From Flavobacteriaceae bacterium UBA4166 (lineage in GTDB: Bacteria > Bacteroidota > Bacteroidia > Flavobacteriales > Flavobacteriaceae): a stretch of 27,132 bases of DNA. Numbering within the stretch: the stretch's first letter is position 1; every line of letters begins with the position of its first letter. Positions 21,985 to 27,132 of the stretch are shown here, one piece after another. The position numbers and the translations under genes were made by a program. The stretch is from assembly GCA_002379985.1 (NCBI GenBank), contig DFVG01000004.1, positions 1 to 27,132 of the forward strand, in the 5' to 3' direction. Under the pieces are notes generated by a model, which was not told where the DNA came from, searched no databases, and saw only the letters and a program-made list of their open reading frames with translations.

Positions 21985-22848
21985 TTGCAGACCCAAAAGA
22001 ACGATAATTGGTTGTTCGAAATCTCCTCTAAGCGAAAGCTGATAGAACTCAATTTCAAAGAGATATATCAATACCGTGATCTGCTGGTGTTATTTGTAAA
22101 GCGCGACATTGTAACGGTCTACAAACAAACGGTGCTCGGGCCGTTGTGGTTCTTTATTCAGCCTTTGTTCACCTCAGTGATCTTTACCTTGGTGTTCAAC
22201 AATATCGCAAAGATCAATACCGGCGCCGTGCCGCCATTTTTGTTCAACCTTTCGGGTATTACCGCCTGGAACTACTTTCGGATTTGTCTCACCGGAACCT
22301 CCAATACGTTTCGGTCTAACTCGGGGATCTTCGGAAAGGTCTACTTTCCACGCTTTATCGTGCCGCTTTCTAAAGTGATCTCTAACTTGGTAAAGCTGGG
22401 CATTCAGTTTTTGATCCTTATCGGGTTTTATATCTACTACGCTACCCAAGGGTTTGATATCACCCCTTCGGCGTACACCTTCTTAATTCCGGCATACGTG
22501 CTGCTCATGGCCTTATACGGTTTGGGCGTTGGAATGATCATTTCTACCTTGACGACCAAATATCGCGACCTGTCGATCTTGTTGGGATTTGTGATGCAGT
22601 TGCTAATGTACATTTCGGCCGTACCGTATCCTATGAGCGAATTAACCGACTCCTCCTACGGGTGGGTGGTGGAATACAATCCGTTGGCCTATATCATTGA
22701 AGGCTTCCGTTTTGTATTGTTCAACGATCCCGTGGCGTATTTTAGTTGGAATAGCTTCGGAATCATCAGCGCATTGGCAGTAACCTTGTTTGTAATTGGA
22801 CTCGCGCTTTTCAACCGAACCGAAAAAACCTTTATCGATACCGTATAA
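21985..22848 (+). CDS. wzm: ABC-2 type polysaccharide exporter permease (Wzm-like)
   Basis: This 287-residue permease has an N-terminal amphipathic region with YQYRDLLVLFVKRDIVTVYK, the conserved entry to ABC-2 polysaccharide and teichoic acid permeases. LGPLWFFIQPLFTSVIFTLV and about five further hydrophobic segments follow. It would form the inner-membrane channel for polyprenyl-linked glycan, paired with the ATPase encoded immediately downstream. The start is a TTG at 21985; there is no in-frame ATG nearby and starting later would remove the amphipathic helix. Its stop shares one base with the next start (TAATG). Together with a Wza/Wzc pair it forms a mixed export set. Confidence 0.92.
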   Translation: MQTQKNDNWLFEISSKRKLIELNFKEIYQYRDLLVLFVKRDIVTVYKQTVLGPLWFFIQPLFTSVIFTLVFNNIAKINTGAVPPFLFNLSGITAWNYFRICLTGTSNTFRSNSGIFGKVYFPRFIVPLSKVISNLVKLGIQFLILIGFYIYYATQGFDITPSAYTFLIPAYVLLMALYGLGVGMIISTLTTKYRDLSILLGFVMQLLMYISAVPYPMSELTDSSYGWVVEYNPLAYIIEGFRFVLFNDPVAYFSWNSFGIISALAVTLFVIGLALFNRTEKTFIDTV

Positions 22849-24146
22849 TGAGCAATATCATCCTCAAGGCAGAACATATTAGCAAACAGTATCGATTAGG
22901 ACTGGTAGGCACGGGTACACTGGTGCACGATATGAACCGTTTTTGGCATCGCATTCGCGGAAAAGAAGACCCATACCTCAAAGTGGGAGCCGTAAACGAC
23001 CGAAGTGTCGCTGCTTCTGAAGAATACGTATGGGCGTTGCGCGATATCAATTTTGAAGTGAAAGAAGGCGAAGTGTTAGGCATCATCGGCAAGAACGGCG
23101 CGGGAAAATCTACCTTACTGAAATTATTGTCGCGGGTGACGAGTCCCACCACGGGAACCATCAAGAGCCGTGGTCGTATCGCTTCGTTATTGGAAGTAGG
23201 CACCGGCTTTCACCCGGAACTGACCGGGCGTGAAAACATCTACCTCAACGGGGCGATCTTAGGAATGACCAAAGCCGAAATTGCGGCAAAGATCGACGAG
23301 ATCATTGCGTTTTCGGGTTGCGAAATGTATATCGATACGCCTACCAAGCGCTACAGTAGCGGAATGACGGTCCGACTAGGATTCGCGGTGGCTGCCCATT
23401 TAGAACCCGATATTTTGGTGGTCGATGAGGTGTTGGCGGTAGGCGATGCCGAATTTCAGAAAAAAGCCATCGGAAAGATGCAAGACATCAGTACCGGCGA
23501 AGGGCGTACCGTACTGTTTGTAAGTCATAATATGGCGAGTGTTCAAAGCCTATGTACTCGTGCCATTGTGTTAGATAATGGAGCGATAAGTTTTAACGGA
23601 CCAACAACTGAAGCGATAGCTCATTATCTCAAGAACGAAACTGGAACTTTTGGAACGAACAAGCTTGCTTTCGAAAAAGGAACAGAGCCAGAAAGAGAAG
23701 GAATTCGGCTTGTCAAAGCTTCTATCGGTAAAAAAGGTTCAGCCTTGGATACACCGATAAAGATTAATGATGCCTTAGAAATGCACTGCGAAATTGCCAC
23801 CGATGATATATCTCGAAATCTTCATGTGGGTTTTCAATTCCTAGACGTTTCTGGAAATAGCTTATTTACCTCTCAAACTCGAAATGCAGAACGACCAGAG
23901 GATTTAACGGAGAAGGCAGGAACACTTATCTTTAAAGGAGAAATTCCCGAAATGCTTTTTAATGAAGGTGAATTTTTCGTAAATCTATACGTAGTGGAAA
24001 ATACAACGATGTTGATTGCTCAAAAGAACGCATTGCAATTTGTTGTAGGTCCCATGGCAAAAAAAATTGGAGAACGGCTAGGTAAAAGTTCAGGTGTGTT
24101 CAAAACAAACTTCCCTTGGTCGGTAACTGTAAACAGTCGTGAATAA
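22848..24146 (+). CDS. wzt: ABC polysaccharide exporter ATPase with carbohydrate-binding tail (Wzt-like)
   Basis: This 432-residue protein has an N-terminal nucleotide-binding domain up to about residue 255: Walker A GKNGAGKST at 81-89, LEVGTGFHPELTGRENIYLN, the YSSGM variant of the signature motif, and Walker B DILVVDEVLAVGD. An unusual N-terminal insertion (RFWHRIRGKEDPYLKVGAV) precedes the P-loop and is common in this subfamily. Residues about 265-430 match the Wzt C-terminal domain, which recognises the end of the finished O-antigen chain before export. The tail is a predicted beta-sandwich (HVGFQFLDVSGNSLF, IPEMLFNEGEFFVNLYVV). Base composition changes near 23.58 kb, where the ATPase part ends: the tail is AT-richer, suggesting the specificity domain came with the downstream cassette. 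Confidence 0.93.
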   Translation: MSNIILKAEHISKQYRLGLVGTGTLVHDMNRFWHRIRGKEDPYLKVGAVNDRSVAASEEYVWALRDINFEVKEGEVLGIIGKNGAGKSTLLKLLSRVTSPTTGTIKSRGRIASLLEVGTGFHPELTGRENIYLNGAILGMTKAEIAAKIDEIIAFSGCEMYIDTPTKRYSSGMTVRLGFAVAAHLEPDILVVDEVLAVGDAEFQKKAIGKMQDISTGEGRTVLFVSHNMASVQSLCTRAIVLDNGAISFNGPTTEAIAHYLKNETGTFGTNKLAFEKGTEPEREGIRLVKASIGKKGSALDTPIKINDALEMHCEIATDDISRNLHVGFQFLDVSGNSLFTSQTRNAERPEDLTEKAGTLIFKGEIPEMLFNEGEFFVNLYVVENTTMLIAQKNALQFVVGPMAKKIGERLGKSSGVFKTNFPWSVTVNSRE

Positions 24147-24161
24147 AAAGATTTGAGGAAA

Positions 24162-24941
24162 ATGAAAAGGTTGATCAAGAACTTTCAAAAAACGAAGGAT
24201 AAGAAACAGAAAGAGGGAGGCTTACAGAAACCACTAAGAGAATCTTTATACATTTCTGCCTTTCCAAAAAGTGGTTCTACTTATATCGTTCTGGTCGCAA
24301 ATCAAATCTTGAAATATTCGAGAGAAAACTTTATATACGATTATCTTGGGGAACAAGATCTTTATGCACCTATTTTAGAAGCTAACGCCCATAAAAATAC
24401 AATTTCCAAACACCATACGCTAGCCACAAAACCCAACGTAGCACTTTTTAAAGAATACAAAATAAACCCGGTGGTTCTAACACGTAACCTACCGGATGTG
24501 GTCGTTTCTTTGAGAGATCATATTGAGAAAACACTGCAATGGCCTCATTTTGAGGTTCCGAAAGATTTTGGAGAATGGGAAGAAGAGAAGCAGTTTGATC
24601 TTTTAATCGACCTAGCACTTCCGTGGTATATTTTCTTTTATGTTTCTTGGATTAATGTAAGTCGTGAGAAAGAATTGAAGACAAAGTTTGTCCGTTATGA
24701 AGACTTTTACATGAATAAAGCTTCAACAATCAAAGAGATCATCGAATTTTGGGGGCGTGAATGCAGTTTAAAAGCGGTCGAAGAAAGTATGGTTTCAGTT
24801 AATGAGCTATCAAACAAAAAGAATCGAATTAATAAGGCGGTAATGGATCGTGGTAGACAATCACTTTCCGAAGCACAACAAAAACGAATTATCAAATTGA
24901 CTACCTATTACAGCGATGTTGATTTTAGTCCAATTTTGTAA
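24162..24941 (+). CDS. PAPS-dependent sulfotransferase family protein
   Basis: This 259-residue product has the 5'-phosphosulfate-binding loop FPKSGSTYIV at about 34-43 and the 3'-phosphate-binding strand-helix VVLTRNLPDVVVSLRDH at about 105-121. The expected donor is PAPS and the expected acceptor is a hydroxyl of the locus polysaccharide, by position right after the exporter genes. A downstream FVRYEDFYMNKASTIKEII matches the RYEDL region that follows in carbohydrate sulfotransferases. The first 20 residues are very basic. ATG at 24162 is chosen; a TTG at 24153 would add three residues, and GAGGAAA just before the ATG could be a Shine-Dalgarno sequence. It is AT-rich compared with the upstream biosynthesis genes, consistent with horizontal acquisition. 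PAPS synthesis genes are not in the window. Confidence 0.85.
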   Translation: MKRLIKNFQKTKDKKQKEGGLQKPLRESLYISAFPKSGSTYIVLVANQILKYSRENFIYDYLGEQDLYAPILEANAHKNTISKHHTLATKPNVALFKEYKINPVVLTRNLPDVVVSLRDHIEKTLQWPHFEVPKDFGEWEEEKQFDLLIDLALPWYIFFYVSWINVSREKELKTKFVRYEDFYMNKASTIKEIIEFWGRECSLKAVEESMVSVNELSNKKNRINKAVMDRGRQSLSEAQQKRIIKLTTYYSDVDFSPIL

Positions 24942-24990
24942 TAGGATGATAAATCCAACAAGACCTTTAACAGATAAGAGTTAACAAATT

Positions 24991-26505
24991 ATGTGGATCA
25001 TCTGCGCAGGAGGAAAACGATCAGGCTCAACGCTTCAGTACAACATCATGGCGAACATGGTGGAAATCGCGGGTGTTGGCAAGCGGCTTTCGCATTTTGA
25101 TTCCAAAGAATTTCCAGCTGTCAAAGAAGCCGAATCTACTTACAAGGGTTTTAACGTATTCAAAACACACGGGCTTACTGCCGAACTTGCACGAGAAGTG
25201 AATCAAGGAAATGCTATAGTGATTCATTGTTATCGCGACGTTCGTGACGTAATTATGTCTTCCATCAACAAAGGGTGGATCAAAGAACAGAACGATACCG
25301 TTCAACATGCTACCAAGACCTATCTTCAAGAACATGAAGCTTGGACGACACTTAACGGAAAGGTGTTGAGTAGAAAATACGAAGATTTCGCGTTTTCGGT
25401 GCCTTCAGAGATTGAAGTACTCGCTTCGTTTTTAGAAATTGAGTTGTCTGACGCACAAATACAAGACATTGCAGAAAAAGTAGATCGAAATACGCTAAAA
25501 AAAGTACAATCAGACATTCCCGAAGCGAAGCGCAGAGAGTCCAGCAAGCAGGTGTTTCACAGTGAAACCTTATTGCATACCAATCATATTTTTGACGGTT
25601 CCAAAGATCAATTCAAAAAAGGGCTTAGACCGCATAGCATTTGTTTGATCGAAGCCTTGGCCCATCGATTTCTTGTAAACCACGGTTACGAATTGTATTG
25701 GTCTAAAACCGATGAGTTTTTGTCATTTAGCCAACATGCCGATGATTATATTGCTTGGCAGTTGTTAGGAAAACCCGCGACCGGAACCATTATGGAAGTA
25801 GGTGCTTTTGATGGAGTGCATCTAAGCAATAGTTTGAGTTTAGAACAGAAAGGCTGGAAAGCCGTCTGTGTGGAAGCCAATCCGCGTTTCTATACATTTT
25901 TAGAACAACAACGCCCAAAAGCGACCAACATTAACAAAGCGGTGGTTTCTGATGCGGAAACCAAAGAGATTGCGTTTTATGATGAAGAAATTGGAGTGTT
26001 ATCGGGTGTGACTTTTGATGAGGAAGACATCAAAAAGCGTTATGAAAACAGAGGGTTGCCCTACACCGCGCCTAAGAAAATTATAGTTCCTGCGGAAACC
26101 TTGGATCGTATATGTGCTTCGGAAAGACTAGAACGTATTCACGTTATGTCCATTGATATTGAAGGTTTTGAATTGCAGGCGTTGCAAGGACTGAATTTAA
26201 AGAAAGTGATTGTTGATTTGTTCATAATTGAAGCAAATTCCGAAGAAGAAAAAGCAAGTATCAAGCAATTCTTTTCGAAATGGAAGAAATACCGTTTTAT
26301 CGGAAGGAATAGACAAAACTTATTCTTTATCCGAAAGAGCGTTGCGAAAAAGAGAAACTTCAAGAACTTAGATTTAGAAGGCTATGTGCGTGCAAAACAG
26401 TTTCATCCTGTAAGTGATCACCTGAGTATTGAAGCTGTGGAGCCTCGTTTTTATGAATCAGATCAATTTGAAAAAATCGTTAACTCCTTTTCTTTGTTCT
26501 CCTGA
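24991..26505 (+). CDS. Bifunctional sulfotransferase / FkbM-family methyltransferase fusion
   Basis: This 504-residue protein shows two enzyme domains. Residues 1 to about 230 form a sulfotransferase, with GGKRSGSTLQYNIM (P-loop-like PAPS loop at 7-20), IVIHCYRDVRDVIMSS (3'-phosphate site, about 76-92) and VLSRKYEDFAF. Residues about 245-440 are an FkbM methyltransferase, with IMEVGAFDGVHLSNSLSL (SAM motif I, from 267), AVCVEANPRFYTFLEQ and VMSIDIEGFELQALQGL. FkbM enzymes O-methylate sugar or polyketide hydroxyls. The whole frame is open with no internal stop. It would sulfate and O-methylate the same glycan or glycan end. The last 60 residues are an unassigned tail. The stop overlaps the next start by one base (TGATG). 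Confidence 0.88.
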   Translation: MWIICAGGKRSGSTLQYNIMANMVEIAGVGKRLSHFDSKEFPAVKEAESTYKGFNVFKTHGLTAELAREVNQGNAIVIHCYRDVRDVIMSSINKGWIKEQNDTVQHATKTYLQEHEAWTTLNGKVLSRKYEDFAFSVPSEIEVLASFLEIELSDAQIQDIAEKVDRNTLKKVQSDIPEAKRRESSKQVFHSETLLHTNHIFDGSKDQFKKGLRPHSICLIEALAHRFLVNHGYELYWSKTDEFLSFSQHADDYIAWQLLGKPATGTIMEVGAFDGVHLSNSLSLEQKGWKAVCVEANPRFYTFLEQQRPKATNINKAVVSDAETKEIAFYDEEIGVLSGVTFDEEDIKKRYENRGLPYTAPKKIIVPAETLDRICASERLERIHVMSIDIEGFELQALQGLNLKKVIVDLFIIEANSEEEKASIKQFFSKWKKYRFIGRNRQNLFFIRKSVAKKRNFKNLDLEGYVRAKQFHPVSDHLSIEAVEPRFYESDQFEKIVNSFSLFS

Positions 26506-27132
26506 TGCTCACCTTCACCCATATCATCAATCCTGTTTCGGTACCGCCTACGTCCGATTTGTTTGTTGCGCAGCCGGTAACCTTTGAAAGCATGCGCCGG
26601 GCAAAGGCTTACGGAGCCGATGGGTTTACCGTGACCCAAGTCACCACCCAATACGAAGAAGACCGCGATCGCATTCCCAACCACCTTACCGTATTGCCCA
26701 ATCTAGAACGTTCTATCATGGATGTGGGAACGTTTCAGAAGCAACGAAAACTTCCGTTGATTCAAGATATTTTAAACGCTGCAGTAGCGGCAGACCCTTC
26801 CGCAGACTACATCATTTACACCAACGTAGATATCGCGCTCTTGCCACATTTCTACGCCTTTGTGCACGAACAACTGCAGCAAGGGCACGACGCCTTGATC
26901 ATCAACCGAAGAACCATTTCTAACGAATATGATCTAGATTCCCTCGTTTCGGCCTATAGTGCCGTGGGCGAAAAACATCCCGGCTACGATTGTTTTGTAA
27001 TCCCCACTGCTTGTGTCGCGCAATTACAATTGGGGGACATCAGCATTGGCGCCAATTGGATCGGGCGTGCGTTTTACGCCAATCTCGTGGCGGTGACCCA
27101 ACGCCCGAAGATCTATACAGACGAACACGTGA
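26505..27132 (+). CDS. Possible glycosyltransferase-like protein (3' end beyond window)
   Basis: The frame opens with ATG at 26505, sharing one base with the previous stop, and runs to the end of the window, so 209 codons are seen. The N-terminus MLTFTHIINPVSVPPTSDLF resembles no motif I can name with certainty. SADYIIYTNVDIALLPHFYA has the hydrophobic-strand-then-NVD layout of a GT-A DxD-like site, and ISIGANWIGRAFYANLVAV is compatible with an acceptor-side segment. The context (capsule locus, after sulfotransferases) makes a glycan-modifying or glycosyltransferase role likely but not shown. Codon use returns to the GC-richer style of the early locus genes. Without the rest, function remains open. 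Confidence 0.55.
   Translation, partial: MLTFTHIINPVSVPPTSDLFVAQPVTFESMRRAKAYGADGFTVTQVTTQYEEDRDRIPNHLTVLPNLERSIMDVGTFQKQRKLPLIQDILNAAVAADPSADYIIYTNVDIALLPHFYAFVHEQLQQGHDALIINRRTISNEYDLDSLVSAYSAVGEKHPGYDCFVIPTACVAQLQLGDISIGANWIGRAFYANLVAVTQRPKIYTDEHV

Noticed and set aside
1..27132. Search for tRNA, rRNA, CRISPR arrays, insertion sequences, phage genes and riboswitches.
   Set aside because: No cloverleaf-like sequences, rRNA signatures, regular spaced repeats, transposase motifs or terminal inverted repeats were seen. Intergenic gaps are too short for a B12 riboswitch upstream of the PduO gene.

Overview
The window looks like a chromosomal segment from a member of the Flavobacteriaceae (phylum Bacteroidota). 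The evidence is: several upstream regions carry the Bacteroidota -7 promoter element TAnnTTTG; Shine-Dalgarno sequences are rare; SecA is long, has a Bacteroidota-type insert and lacks the C-terminal zinc motif; a DUF2795 gene is present; and several proteins (ECF sigma operon, fused Wzc-type kinase, TviB/TviC pair) resemble flavobacterial versions. GC content by eye is in the low to mid forties. I see no rRNA, tRNA, CRISPR array, transposase or phage gene. There is no gap over 300 bases without a gene.

Left part (1-6.75 kb). A truncated family 2 glycosyltransferase (minus) lies divergently from a UDP-glucuronate 4-epimerase-like gene. Next come meaB (minus), ohr (plus), and a minus-strand four-helix-bundle gene (DUF2383-like) interrupted by an in-frame TAA. 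After it is a tightly overlapping three-gene plus-strand operon: an ECF sigma factor, a single-pass membrane protein that is probably its regulator, and an exported DUF4097-like protein with an unusual MEAWGE helical repeat. A GAAAC-N16-CGTC sequence upstream looks like a self-regulated ECF promoter.

Middle (6.75-15.6 kb), all on the minus strand. secA is alone between two hairpins. A likely multi-gene transcript then runs, in transcription order: ABC-F ATPase, SAM methyltransferase, LolD/MacB-like ABC ATPase without a visible permease, second SAM methyltransferase, a 49-residue single-pass membrane protein with a GTG start, PduO-type cobalamin adenosyltransferase, and after a gap with its own promoter a DUF2795 protein.

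Right part (15.6 kb to the end), all on the plus strand. This is a surface polysaccharide (capsule/O-antigen) locus: outer-membrane export lipoprotein (Wza-like), Wzz/BY-kinase fusion (Wzc-like) with a Gly-Tyr tail, initiating sugar-phosphate transferase, UDP-HexNAc 6-dehydrogenase and 4-epimerase (TviB/TviC-like, predicted to supply a HexNAc uronic acid), ABC exporter Wzm/Wzt with a carbohydrate-binding tail on Wzt, a sulfotransferase, a sulfotransferase-FkbM methyltransferase fusion, and the start of an unrecognised gene that may be a glycosyltransferase. Together they predict an acidic, probably sulfated and O-methylated glycan made on a polyprenyl carrier and exported by an ABC transporter. 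From the Wzt tail onward the sequence is more AT-rich until about 26.5 kb, as expected of a serotype-specific cassette.

Across the whole window the 7-mer TTCCGAA (either strand) occurs about 35 times by hand count, in all reading phases, roughly tenfold more often than base composition predicts.
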